Part shown: positions 30,947 through 42,220 of the stretch, one piece after another
Layout of the letters: the number at the start of each line of letters is the position of its first letter
Numbering within the stretch: position 1 is the first letter of the stretch
Source: Chromera velia
Taxonomy: Eukaryota; Sar; Chromeraceae
Length of the DNA: 55,000 nt
Reading direction: 5' to 3'
NCBI GenBank assembly: GCA_018398765.1
Contig: JAHBMJ010004247.1
Location: 1-55,000 of the forward strand
The notes under the pieces: generated by a model
Databases searched by the model: none
The model's input: the letters and a program-made list of their open reading frames with translations, nothing else
Told to the model about the DNA's origin: nothing
Made by a program: the position numbers and the translations under genes

Positions 30947-31183
30947 TGTAGAATAAGTGATAAACTGAGGGCATAAGATTCTATACAGAAAGTCTGTCAT
31001 ACAAGAAAGACAAGAAACGATCTCCCCTCAACGGTTTTCAACCACCGGAGCAGGCCAATCGGTGAGAAATTGGCATGTTTTCACAGAATTCGTCATCTAT
31101 ATATTTACATGCATCGCGGACCGTAAAGGCGCCGGACCTGGGCCGAGTAGACGTATGCCGGCCGTGGGATAATCGATCTGACA
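30947..31183 (-). repeat. 5' LTR of the copia element
   Basis: 237 bp, paired with 18926-19162. On the element strand it is followed by TGTGGTGCATCTGAGG, a possible primer-binding site beginning TGG two bases in. Confidence 0.8.
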
Positions 31184-32086
31184 CCGAGATCGTCTACTTT
31201 TTTTTTTTTTCCGTCCTAGTTTCCCTCTAGCCGGCGACTAGACTAGGTCAGACTTTATTATAAAAATAACTTTACAGATCACACCTAGGTATGTGTATTG
31301 ATTACTAGTCTAAAATAATTTCATACTGTGATAAATATTTTTTTGAAAACAACATGATTAGGCTTCGAGATTTACTTAATGAGGCCCTCTCCTGCACGTA
31401 GCTATAAAGAAAAACAAAAATGAGATTTCAGCTAGGATTTAATTTAAAAGAATTTATGGGATTTTAAATGATTTTAACCTCGATTTTAGCTAAAAATAGC
31501 TAAAAATATGCTGGACTATTACATCAACTTGAAATTGATTCAGTAAAAAAATACTATACCAGTGTTTAATAGCTAAAAACTTACCGTATGTTCAATAATT
31601 CACCGTAAAATTTCAAAAGATGTATCTTTGGAACGATGAAGAGTTAGAAGCTGAAGCTTTTTGTGTGTAAACTTCCACTGATATACAACCAATCCTTGAA
31701 AAATATATGTATTGACACAGCGGAGTCATAAGCAATGTTTTTTAATGCTTTGTGAAAAACTTAGGTTTTTTGTTTGGAAGTCCAATTTTACATATTTTTT
31801 TTTTCTGATTATCTAAAGATTGTGAAGCGCTCTAGAGAGCAAAAGTACGAATTCTAACCCCCGGCTATATATTTCTTTGCACGGCTGTTTTAGAGCATCT
31901 TTCTTGAACATGTGAGATTTTTTTGAATTTTTTTCAAACTCTACTTATTGAACATACTTATGCATCCAGTAGATGACACGTATTCAGATAGGTTCTTTGT
32001 CCGCCAAAGCACATGACATCCTGCTCGGCGACTCCTAATGATCAGACCCACAGCCTCAGTGTTGTTCAAGGTAGTACCACGTGTAT

Positions 32087-32155
<69 letters not shown>

Positions 32156-34490
32156 TGTGTATGTGTGTGTGTGTGTTCAAGTGGGTGTCTTCCTCACTCC
32201 GCGTCGCTTCATCATCACTTTCAATTAATTGGGTCACTCCATCCTATCCAGGGACCTGTTTGACCTAGTGTTTACAAATGTTTGCAAGAGAGTTACTCTT
32301 CTTTGATCGATTTTGATTCGGACTTAGGTTTTAACTCCCAAATTTGTTTTACTGACATTTTGGTTGCTTTGTACTCTTCATTTGAAAGCTGAGGCGTCTG
32401 AGAGTGTCTCTAAATCTTTTGCCTCTTTTGTTGAAGAGCCTCTTTGCTTTGTTTGAACAATGAAGAAACTCGGAAACAATGAATGCCCGGCGTATGGTGC
32501 ACCTCTAATTGTAAAGTATGTTTTATTTGAAAAGAAAGTTGACGTTTTCTTTGCAAAAAAAACTGTCAATCGTATGCTTTTGATGCCAAACGTTCTCTGC
32601 AACTAGCATGCAAGGAGAGACGCCCTTACTATACAGTGACAGCCGCTGTGAGACGCGTTTAATTGACTGTCGATGTTGGATCGATTAGTATGCATCCTGA
32701 GCTGACTGTTCTTTAGGGAGGTTCGGCGAGGCTCTTTATAGCACCAGCGTGCATTGATATGCGTCGTCATAAAAGTTTTCCATGGGTCTTTTTGTATAAT
32801 CATTATGGTTATTATGATAATCAATCATAATTATTATTATCATTCCAATAATCAGTCATAATGATTATAGAACATTGCGATTATGTCTATAATCATTACG
32901 TCATTATCATAATGGAGCCATAATAATTATTGAGTTAACCCACAGATGCAAGACGGGGCCGCGCACCAGTCAAAACTTGCATGCATGCATGCTACCAGCC
33001 TGCAGAAAACCACCCTGCAGTATCAAAATCGCATCATTCATCTGATCCAGTCCCTCCTAGAGAGTTATATTAGGTCCATCTGTGGGGCGGTCTAGGGAAG
33101 GATAAAGCGGGTGGTAGAGACATTGGAGTACCATCACCTTAGTGATTAAACTTCATATGAACAGAGACTTGCAAACAGATTATAAACAACTTTATGTTAT
33201 ACAACAATTATATCTTTTCATACTACGATACTTTTCTTTCTTCTAGGCCTTTCAGTGCGATCTAATATTTTAAAAGAATTTAATCCAGGTGTGTATGCTG
33301 ATCAGTATATAATTTTAGTCATTTTAATTAAAAACATATTTTTTTAAAAAAAAATGCCCTAGCACTCTTTTTTAATAATATATAAAAGCTAAGAATAGTT
33401 TGCCTTTATTTATAAGAAAGAAACTCTGAATGTACGTTAAAACATTTTATCTTAATTTTTTTACAAGCGTGCATTCCGGTAGTATCGTTCCTAGGTATCA
33501 TTCAAAAGTCTGTAGACCTTAATTATTATAAAATATTATAAATTGATATTATTCAAATATAGAAAGAACCTAGATATTCACTCTTTATCGCTCTTGAGAC
33601 AGCTGAGCTCCTTCAAAGTTATCTTAACATACACAATTATATAGAAGTCTTATTTTAAGCATTATTGTGGCTATGCGGCTTTGTACAAGCCTTTACATAC
33701 TAAGTATATGTAGATTTTACGGTAATTTTTACCGAAGTTAGTGATATTATCTAGGACATTATCTACCGACTTGAAGCCTTTAGAGCTAGCTTTAGAGTGT
33801 AGAAGGTTTTTATAGTTCGATCAGGTATTCAAAGGCGCTATAAACAACACAGTGATGCAAAAACTTGCATGCATGTCCGTGAACGAACCTTTACAGAACA
33901 TACCAAGAATAGGCACATACAATTTGACCCGTTTTCACTAGTTTTCACATCTACCGCTTTTTATGCCAGCTTTCAAATTGTAAGTTTCAATTGCAAGTAT
34001 CGCTTTCTGCACAGCAATGCGCGCAGCTAGGCATGTACGCAGACTGTAACGCAGTCACATTCGCAAGAACAGTCTGACTCTGTAACTCTGACATGCCACA
34101 TGTGTGATTAATTTGTTTTTTTTTTCCGGAAAAGATTTAGTGTTGGGTTTATTCATACGTGATTAATTGCTCGAAGAAATCATGCAGAGCGGAGCTGAAA
34201 GGTTGTGGTCCCAACTAAGGCCCCGACTTTGAGATCGAGTCAGTTCGACTTTGTATACTTCCTTCCTTGTGAATTCATGCATACATACACTGCAGCGAAA
34301 GCCAGGTGCCACTGGCAGGTACATCTCTGTTGACCTAGCTGTTGACTTGCTGAGCACATGCAGAGTTGTGAGGGAAGTGTGATTCGGAGATCGACGTGTT
34401 ACCGCCTGCAGGCCCGTAGCTAGTGCCGCACTGCTACAGGCAAGAGGCGGTGCTCAGACAGAACTGACAGCCTACGTCAGAGGTACAAAC
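31184..34490. other. AT-rich stretch without recognised genes
   Basis: No convincing exon or transposon domain is seen on either strand. It contains a (CT)n(GT)n microsatellite (32089-32178) and an ATTA/TAAT-rich low-complexity stretch with many small palindromes (about 32795-32945). TGCATGCATGCATG-type runs occur near 32980 and 33870. Confidence 0.5.
32089..32178. repeat. (CT)n(GT)n compound microsatellite
   Basis: About 15 CT units pass directly into about 25 GT units interrupted by TATG. It explains long open frames of Leu/Ser/Val/Cys repeats here, which are not genes. Confidence 0.85.
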
Positions 34491-34516
34491 GAGTGGCGCA
34501 TCATACTTTGAATTGT

Positions 34517-35667
34517 TCAATTACTTTCTTTGTCTTGCTCCGACTGCTTGAAATTGCCGAAAAGGCTTTTAAAATCGATTCCTTTGAGACCTTCTCCAAG
34601 GTCGGGAAACTTCAAATCTCCAGTGTTAAAGTCCAACTTTTCTCCCAACTTGCCAAAGTCAAATTTGTCTCCCAAGCTACCCAAGCCAAATTTCGGCTTC
34701 TCCTTTTCTGCTGGGCACGTGACAGTCTCGCATACAGTGTTGTCTCCTTCGTATTCCCCTCCAGACGCGGTGCACTCGGGCTCGGTCACTGTCTCGCAGG
34801 TTCCTGTAAGCACGGGCGGGCGACAAAAAGCTTCCTCAAACAGTTCTGAATGAGGCCAAAAAAATTAAAATCCGAGGAGAAACCAGCTTTGCGAGTACTT
34901 TTCCGTTTTGCCAGACAGGAGGCGCCTGTGGGTTAGACACAATTAGAAAATTGAAAACTTCAGCAAAGCAGTTCAACGCAAACAAAGGCACTCACCTTTT
35001 CCCTTTGCCAAACAGCAGGCCCCTGTCGGTTCCACCGTGCCACAAGGACTGGGGTCGCACACCGAGTCATCCCCCTCATACGCACCCCCGAAATCGCCAC
35101 ACTCAGACTCTGTCAGGATCTCGCAGGAGCCATCCAGGAGACAGCAGGCGCCTGTCGCTGGTTGGGGGCAGGTGTTGGGACCGGAGCAGACCGTGGCGGC
35201 TCCCAGGTACGTCCCTCCCAATGTTTGGCACTCCGAATTGGCATTCAGGCCTACCGATGTGCACTCCCCACTGGGGAGACAGCAGGCACCACAAGGGCTG
35301 GGCTGCGAACAGGCTCCGCCGTTCGCGATAACACCCCCGAGGTCGTCGCAAGTTGACACAGACACAGGCTCCCCGGTGTTACCTGACGGAGTGCAGCAGC
35401 AGCCAAACGTAGGCGGCACGCAGACCGTGTCGGTGCACAAGGAGTCGGGCCCTTGGAAGGTCCCCCCAGTGGTCGTGCACCTGGTCTCGGTGATGGCGTC
35501 GGTGCACACACTGCCCAGACAGCATGCTCCGCTCTCGGGGGCTGTGCACGTAATGTCGGCACACATAGTGTCATCCCCTTGATAATCGCCCATCAAGTCG
35601 CCGCACTCAAATGCAGTGGTGCCGTCTTGGCACATGTCAGCCCCAGTGCAGCATGCGCCGGTTTGGG
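34517..35667 (-). CDS. Cysteine-rich tandem-repeat protein, probably secreted
   Basis: On the - strand exon 35667-34996 is bounded by GTGCAG and GTGAGT. It encodes about six modules of ~40 residues with the pattern G-A-C-C...G-x-C...T-x-x-x-C...G-G-x-Y-x-G-x-x-x-x-C. Splicing in phase to the acceptor at 34804 (CTTACAG) adds exon 34803-34517: another module (TCETVTEPEC, GGEYEGDNTVC) and a C-terminal tail of Lys/Phe/Gly/Asp repeats (FGLGSLGDKFDFGKLGEKLDF) before TGA. The many paired cysteines imply disulfides outside the cytosol. Similar modules occur in bacterial, notably planctomycete, proteins from memory. Upstream exons lie beyond 35700. It is probably an expressed host gene, with unknown function. 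Confidence 0.7.
34899..34925 (-). other. Duplicated exon end, possible cassette exon
   Basis: CACAG followed by 27 nt (encoding ASCLAKRK in phase) closely repeats the end of the preceding exon (ACCLAKGK). Its donor reads GTACTC instead of GTGAGT. It lies inside the intron of the Cys-rich gene and could be an occasionally used or dead duplicate. Confidence 0.4.
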
Positions 35668-35756
35668 CTGCACGTATCCGATTCATGTAAATGAAAAACC
35701 ATAATCGAAGGGCAGTGACCCTGTAGTGTGAGCATGTACAAACTACATAAACGCAT

Positions 35757-35768
35757 ACATACATACAT

Positions 35769-35800
<32 letters not shown>

Positions 35801-35865
35801 GCACACACACACATACACACATACACACACACACACACACATAATATATATATATATATATATGT
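35757..35865. repeat. (ACAT)n(AC)n(AT)n microsatellite in an intron
   Basis: ACAT units pass into AC and then AT units. It lies between the acceptor at 35668 and a candidate donor (GTAAGC) at 35896-35901 on the - strand, so it is probably intronic in the Cys-rich gene. The exon ending at 35902 would join in phase (…SFM then PQTGACC). Confidence 0.7.
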
Positions 35866-36271
35866 ATATACATACATCAGTCAGATTGAACAGGTGCTTA
35901 CGCATAAACGAGCGCAACATCAAAAAGGAAAGAAAATTTCATATGAATGTGTATACGATGATATACATGTATGACAGAAGAAGCAGAGCTGCATGAGTCA
36001 GCGGGAGGGGTATCCGTTGGAAATGTTGAGAAAACGTGTGCAGGTACATGTGTCAGGGGGTCGCCTTTAGCCCCACAATATCCATTTGTAGATACATGCT
36101 AGATACCGGCACACGGGTCGAAATTGAAAGTTCTATCCAGTTTCTAAAATCATAGGGTTGAAGACGTGCACCAGAGAATTGCATGACACCCAATAGAAGA
36201 ACTGCATACTCCTGCTTGCATATGAGCTTCAGTTGTTTTGGCACTCACAACACACTAACTGGACCGACCAT

Positions 36272-36347
36272 TTGTGAAAACCGCAAGATGCGACCCGAGC
36301 ACAGCCGCCAGTACGAGACCGACGCCAAGTCTGGATCCCCCAGCCAT
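36272..36347 (-). CDS. Candidate first exon with signal peptide
   Basis: From ATG at 36347 the - strand encodes MAGGSRLGVGLVLAAVLGSH: a basic start, a hydrophobic core and small residues, like a secretion signal. It lies upstream of the Cys-rich gene on the same strand and would supply the export signal expected for a disulfide-rich protein. No good donor follows directly (GTCGGT is weak), so the link is an inference. Confidence 0.35.
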
Positions 36348-36756
36348 TGGTTCTGCAGTCAAGAGACTTTCAAGCAGGGCGCTACGATGCAAGATAATGC
36401 CAAAAAACAGGCAGCAACGACCGAGTGCAAAGGTATTCAAGAATAAGCTACGTGTCCTCGGGCTGGTGTTGGTGTTGCAGCTGGAGAATGTCTATCTGCG
36501 CGGAAACAGGTTCAGCAAAGGCGCCAGATGAACAGCACCGCTCGTATGCGTATAGTCCTTGATCTGTAAACAGGCTGTCTGTGCGTGGAGCCGGTGGATG
36601 CCCTGAGGTCTGACAGAAGTTTGAATCAGCTTCGGGCCGGTCACTCGAAGGTCGAAACAGACTCGTTTAACAGAGACTGACCTGAGTCAGACTGCATGCA
36701 TGATTGCATGTTTGCGCGGTTGCCAAACGGGCGTGGGGGCACAAAAAAATTCGCTT

Positions 36757-37247
36757 ATCCCAAAATGAGAACTGCACGATTGACGCACGCCGGCCAGCCA
36801 GGCGCCGACCCCCCCCCCCCCCGCGGGAAAAAAGCATGCGCGGAACCCCCCCCTCCCCCGGGAAAAAAGCCCGGGGGTAAGCGGAGATCTGAAACCCATC
36901 TGACGCACGCATCTCGCAAATTCAGCCTTTCGGGGCCGGGTTTTTGACGAAAGACACTGCGTACACGCGTGGGCTGGGGTATTTCTAAGTGTCCACCGCT
37001 TCGCTTTCCGGGGCCATGCATGTATGCAGTGTTTTTCATCAAAAACCCGTGGCCCCAAAAGGCTGATTTACACGATGCGTACGTCAGATGGGTTTCAGCT
37101 TACCCCCGGGGTTTTTTCCCGGAGGGGGGAGGGGAGTTCCGCGGCTTTTCCCACNNGGGGGGGGGGGAGAGTCGGCATGACTGCCCGTGCGGTCGACTGG
37201 CCGGCGTGCGTCAATCATGCAGTTCTCATTTTTCTTACTTTCCGGAG
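36757..37247. repeat. GC-rich inverted repeat with C/G runs
   Basis: The arms, about 36757-36950 and 37020-37247, pair with interruptions. Outer ends read ATGAGAACTGCA and TGCAGTTCTCAT; inner parts share GGGTAAGC...GAAACCCATCTGACG. Each arm holds long C or G runs, and two bases (37155-37156) are unresolved. Related pieces (TGACGCACGC, GCGTCAGATGGG) recur at about 37800 and 37915. This suggests a fold-back element family. Open frames across it are not coding. Confidence 0.55.
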
Positions 37248-38703
37248 CCGTTCGGAAGCTTGCTTACGTCAGATTTGATTGATACACACCATCGGGGGCT
37301 TGGGCATGTCTTGTGTATATACATGTATGCATAGGGTGGGGGCTACGGCAACGCGCACGAAGTATACTTTTCGGGACTGTGCGAGTATGTACTTGCAACT
37401 CCGTGCGAGTTACTTGAAGGGCACGCATGTGCAAAGTAATTCAGGTATGTGTGATCGCGGCTCCGTGCGAGTTACTTGAGAAACATATTTTAGAATTCGG
37501 GTAACATCGTGACAGATAGAGATGGAAGCGATATCCCCCCCCAAAAAATGAAAAAATATGTTATACGAGTGTATGCGATCTCAGGGCCTCTTGGCTGATC
37601 TCAGCAGAGCTGGGCTGCCCCCCGAGGCAATGGGATAAGGGGGGGTTTATTCATGACAAATAAACTCATGGTCAAATACGGCGGCGCCCACTATATAGCC
37701 TGGAAAGCGTAGCTGAGGGGCACTTACAAAAAGTTGAGGTGGGAGGCCTCGGATGTCGACGTACGTGGTACTGCTGAATCTCTGATTGAAAAACTGCATG
37801 ACGCACGCAATTTCATCATTGCCCCAGAAATATTGCTGAGAGGGCACTTAACAAAACTCGAGCACTTCTAACTCCAGTTAAAGTTAATTTCGCTTTCCGG
37901 GCTATTCGCACGGAGTGCGTCAGATGGGATAAGCAGACCCATGCGGCGGCGCATATGAGACTAGATATGAGACCCTAAGGGGAGGGGAGCTAGGGGGGAG
38001 GCTTATAACTGTTTATCCCACACTGCATGTACATGGGATAAAAGAATTTTATGGTGCCTCCCGTGAGTATGTGCATGTTGCGTACGTACATACAACCCAT
38101 GCGCATACAATCGCATATGGTGCAACACTGCAATACGTATCAACTGATCTTCATCTGATTTTTCAATGCAAACATCCATCGATAACATCAAAGTTGATGA
38201 TCAAACCTCCACTGAGCTGTGAAATGGTCAGCGGAGAGATTGTTGAAGACCGTCGAAGCATCTTAAAGTAATCGTAAAGTACTAAACACGATCGAATTTA
38301 ACTCATCGATGAATCATAATAATTGGTCTACTGTCAGTCTATTGGCACAATTAGTTATGAAACATACGCCTGTCCCAGTAAAGCGAATTCTTGTACATCA
38401 AAACCTTGTAAACTTAAATGAAGAGCCAAGAATGCAAAACTTTCCGGGTCCGTTCTTATCATTAAATTCTTAAGGTCAGACACTTTTCTGTTTAATGAAC
38501 AAGAGGGCTCTGTACACAGTTTTCGTCAAGCGTCTACATCCTTTCTACCTCTTACATACCACTATAACAGCATAAAGGTACCCTTTTATCATAGCAACTC
38601 TATTTTTCTACTTTTTAAGCGACTCTAAGTATGAGGCAATCAGAGGCTACGTGTGTCAGTACAGTTTAAAACTGTAGAGTATTAGTCTGACACTCTTTGG
38701 AAC
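37248..38703. other. Intergenic stretch with short dispersed repeats
   Basis: No gene is recognised. CTCCGTGCGAGTTACTTGA occurs twice (about 37400 and 37462). GC-rich pieces related to the neighbouring inverted repeat lie near 37790-37930. From about 38270 the sequence is AT-rich and plain up to the small gene at 38704. Confidence 0.4.
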
Positions 38704-39102
38704 ATGTACGCGCCTCGGAACATTTCCAGACGAAGGCAGCTTTGCCTGAAAGCTGTTGATGCCTCTTTGTCCTATTGGCAACCAGAAGAGGAAGAGCTCA
38801 CCTCTCTATGTAAAAGTGAAGCCTTCTACAACCGTATTAAGCACCACATCCGCAGAGGACTTCACATCAAAGAAACCGATCTGAAAGCGTACAAAACAAT
38901 GAAGAAGAAGGCTGAAGCTACACAGAAGGAGCTGCAAAAAGGTAGTTTACTTTAAATGAATTCTGATGGTGATTATATATAATCTGATTGATAAAAGAAA
39001 ATCTCTACTGATAAAAAATTTAATGATATCATTTCACTGTTTTCTCTCTGGTTTTATGCAGCTGCGTACATTCATAAAGAGCGAAAACGTAAACAGCTCT
39101 GA
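38704..39102 (+). CDS. Small basic protein of two exons, unknown function
   Basis: Exon 1 (38704-38941) starts at ATG and ends AAAAAG before GTAGTT. A 120-bp T-rich intron ends TTTATGCAG at 39061. Exon 2 (39062-39102) continues in phase (QKA-AYIHKERKRKQL) to TGA. The product has 92 residues. It opens with a basic segment (MYAPRNISRRRQLC) that could target mitochondria, then YWQPEEEELTSLCKSEAFYNRIKHHIRRG, then a Lys-rich helix. No family is recognised. The undisturbed frame, clean intron and even composition make this one of the few likely working host genes in the window. Confidence 0.6.
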
Positions 39103-40363
39103 AGCCAACAAAGACAGGTCAGAGGTTTGTCAACTGTTACGCCCTCTGCTCTTCTCCAAAATAAGTCTGTCGGGTTTTATTTCCTTTCTGAACTCGATTT
39201 TCTGCAGTTGCCATTCAGTTTTCTTGCCTAATCACTAGCCTAATCCACTTCCGAATCGCCAACCACCCTATCATTAACAAAAAATTGAGCTAAACTCACA
39301 AATAATCATATTGTGCTAGCTAGATCTAACCAATTTACATCAGCCTATGCCCTTTAATATATCATAATCTGATCGTTAAATCAAAATCAAACATGATTCA
39401 TTCATTCTTGTGACTCTTGTTTATTGTATATAGTCTAATAATATGGAAGAAGGTCGATCCTTGTACGTCAGCATACATGTCTGAATAAAATGGCTTTTGA
39501 ACGTTTGTGCATATCGCACTGGAAAACGCTCTCACAACACCCCCCGACAATCTGCTACACCCCTAAGTCCCTATGCTTGAAAATGGACCTCTATGCTGAA
39601 GTTTGACCTTTATATTGATAGTATTATTCTACATTTTCTTAACATAAAATATAAGTTAATTACATTATTTTTTTTTAGTTTATCAATGATAAATAAGCTA
39701 ATAACAAATGTTTATAAATTTAGATTCAAGTTCTTAAAAGTAATTCTAGCGCTAGCTAGTTAAAGGAGATTGATCAACAGTGACTGCCAGCTGCTGTGCA
39801 TGAATATTTTTTAAATTTAAATCTGTTTAATAATACTGTTAGCTAAAAAAGTTTTAAAATTTGACTTTTTTTTTTTTTTTGATTAAGTATGTGTGTATAC
39901 ATGAATACGCGGCAAAAAGTTTAAAAAAAAAAAAACTATAATCTATCTAGATAATCTATATATTTTAAAGTTTTCACTACAAATGTCAGACTAGAATATA
40001 ATTAATTCTCTGGAAAATTCTTTTAAAAATAGTTCAGTGAGAATGAGTTTTGAATTCTAATACTATCAAAACAATGATCGAAAACTAAAATTTAATATTT
40101 TTTAAATACTATTTCAAGGGAGAACCTTGAAAAAGCCAATGTTTAAGCCGTTTTGTTCTATTTGTTATTCAGATCGATTCTGATTGAAGAGTCGTTTCTG
40201 TACTTCTTCTACCATCGCCCAAAGAATGACATTCTGAGACGCAAACTTCTTGTAGGACAAATCACGGAAACTCAGAGTGCCTCTGCCTTGAACGCATAAA
40301 TAACATCCATTGGGTGAGGGAAGAAAACAAAACAAGTAAACAAAACAGGAAGGCAACGGAAAC

Positions 40364-41084
40364 GGAGGAAAAAAGAAGGCAAACAAGCAAGAAAAAAAAA
40401 AAGGAAGGAAGAAAGGAAGTAAGGAAGGAAGGAAGGAAAATAACGAGTCTTGGACAAAGAAAGAAGGAAGACCAATTAATAAACATGGAAGGCAGGACGG
40501 AAGAAAGGAAGAAAGAAAGAAATTAAGAAAACAAGAAAAAAGAAGGAAGAAAGAGAGGAAGGAAGGAAGGAAGGAAGGAAGAAAGGAAGGAAGGAAGGAA
40601 GGAAGGAAGAACGGCAGGCAGGGATAAAGGACAGAAGAAAATGAAAAAAGAAGGAACTTCAAAGAAAGAAAAAAGCAGCACAGGAAGGAAAAAAGAAGCA
40701 AAAGGAGAGACAGGGCAAGGAAGGAAGGAAGAACAAAGAAAGGAAGGAAGGAAGGAAGGAAGGAAGGAAGAAAGGAAAGAAGGAAGGAAGGAAGGAAGGA
40801 AGGAAAGGAAGGAAAAAAGGAAGGAAAGAAAGAAACGAACAGAGGAAGGACAGGAGAAACGATAGAAGAAAGGAAGGATGTCATTGAAAGACAGGAAGGA
40901 AACAAACACAGAAAGCTTGAAAATTTTTGAACGAAAGAAAGAACGAAAGTAGGAGGGGGGAAGGATGTAATGAAGGGAGGAAGGAAAGACGGAAAGAAGG
41001 GACTCCGACAAGGAAAGAAAGGAAGAAGGGATCAAAGAAGGAAGGAAGAAAGAAAGTCACAAAGAGAGAAAGAGAGAGAGAGGG

Positions 41085-41127
<43 letters not shown>

Positions 41128-41250
41128 AAGAATTTCAAAGGAGGGAAGAAAAAGAGGAAGGCATGAAAACAACAATTAAGGAAAGAAGGGGAAAAAAACA
41201 ATAAAGATAGAAGAGAAAGGGAAAGAAAAGAAGCTGTGCGCTCCAACTGG
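40364..41250. repeat. ~0.9-kb GGAA-type purine tract
   Basis: Almost all + strand bases are purines, with GGAA units dominating and GAGA units near 41060-41130. The tract yields long meaningless open frames (Phe/Leu/Ser on one strand, Lys/Glu/Gly on the other). Extended purine-pyrimidine asymmetry of this kind can form triplex (H-DNA); that is known of such sequences, not observed here. Confidence 0.85.
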
Positions 41251-41542
41251 AAAATATGGAGAAAAACAGAAGGGTATGAGGGAATTAACTTGTGTCAATA
41301 GAGCCAGAACGGCAATATTCTTTTTAAAGACTCACTAATCACATGTTCACCCATAGTGACCGCGCAAAGGTGGCATCTCAGAGGACTTTTGCACACTTCT
41401 GAATCTTGTATCCTACACAGACAACAGTTCAAAAAAGATAGAGAACTGAAACGTACAATCGAATTACTGTGTGCATACATAATACATGCATTCTACTTCT
41501 GTGATATCAAGAATTTGAGTGAAGATATTGTTGGAGACCCTG

Positions 41543-41759
41543 CGGCGCCGATGGCTCCCCAATAATGCCAAACCGGCCGGTTTAATATTCTTGGGAGGGG
41601 ATCAAAAAATTAAAATTTCTAAAAGTCCAAATATAAAGCATCGCTTTCGATAACGAAACCGAACGATCCCCCACCTCAACAAAAAAATGAAATTTTGACC
41701 CCCCCCCAACCATATGGAACCGGCCGGTTTGATATTGTTGAAAAGCTGTCGGCGCCGCT
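41543..41759. repeat. Small GC-ended inverted repeat element
   Basis: GCGGCGCCGA at the left and its complement TCGGCGCCGC at the right frame about 215 bp. Pairing continues through AAACCGGCCGGTTTAATATT on the left and its counterpart on the right, each itself containing a palindrome. There is no coding capacity, so it is probably a MITE-like element. Confidence 0.5.
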
Positions 41760-41929
41760 AATTATGACAACAATAAGCCATACAAGTATTGTCCAAAAAG
41801 AAAAAATAAAAAGCAAGGTGAAACCACCCATCCGTAACACATTCCGAAGCCATCGTGCACCTCCTGAGAAAAACTTTTTTTTGAACCCCTCCCCCCCTTT
41901 TAGTGCCTGACTCCCCCTGGCACCCTCCC

Positions 41930-42220
41930 GCCGTCTCTGCCATCTCCGCCGTCTCCACCGTCTCCGCAGTTTCCGCCGTCTCCGCCGTCTCCGCCATCTC
42001 TACCGTCTCCGCAGTCTCTGCCATCTCTGCCGGCTCCACTGCCTCTAAAGTCTCCTCCCCCTTTGCCTCCCCCCCAATTGACCTCCCCCAACTGCGCCCC
42101 GGCACTGTCTCAGCCGTCTCCGCCGTCTCCACCATCTTCGCCGTCTCCACCGTCTCCGCTGTCTCTGCTGTTTCCGTCGTCCCCACCCTCCCTACCATCT
42201 GTACCGTCTCCACCGTCTCA
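41930..42220. repeat. 9-bp minisatellite, CCGTCTCCG type
   Basis: Irregular 9-bp units (CCGTCTCCG, CCATCTCCG and similar) run on the + strand with an interruption at about 42040-42100. On the - strand they encode AET/VET triplets in an open frame (42213-41758). I treat that frame as repeat-driven, although a coding origin cannot be excluded. Confidence 0.7.

Larger units (their letters stand above)
18926..31183 (-). mobile_element. Ty1/copia retrotransposon, split by a Penelope-like element
   Basis: Two 237-bp LTRs (18926-19162, 30947-31183) bound the element and read TG...CA. The flanks CCGAA and CCGAG form a 5-bp target duplication with one mismatch. In - strand order the element holds gag, protease, integrase, an acidic linker, RT and RNase H, the copia order. 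The Penelope-like insert at 19939-26129 separates RT from RNase H. Without it the copia element would be about 6.1 kb. All enzymatic domains carry disabling changes. Confidence 0.85.

Noticed and set aside
32013-32268. Open frames of Leu/Ser and Val/Cys repeats
   Set aside because: They are translations of a (CT)n(GT)n microsatellite and occur in several frames at once.
32795-32945. ATTA/TAAT-rich segment as replication origin or regulatory array
   Set aside because: It is simple AT-rich low complexity with no regular unit or flanking gene.
36667-37058. Gly/Pro-rich overlapping frames
   Set aside because: They arise from C/G runs in an inverted repeat and exist on both strands.
40165-41246. 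Long Phe/Leu/Ser or Lys/Glu frames
   Set aside because: They come from the purine-rich GGAA tract, which lacks stops in most frames. There is no other coding sign.
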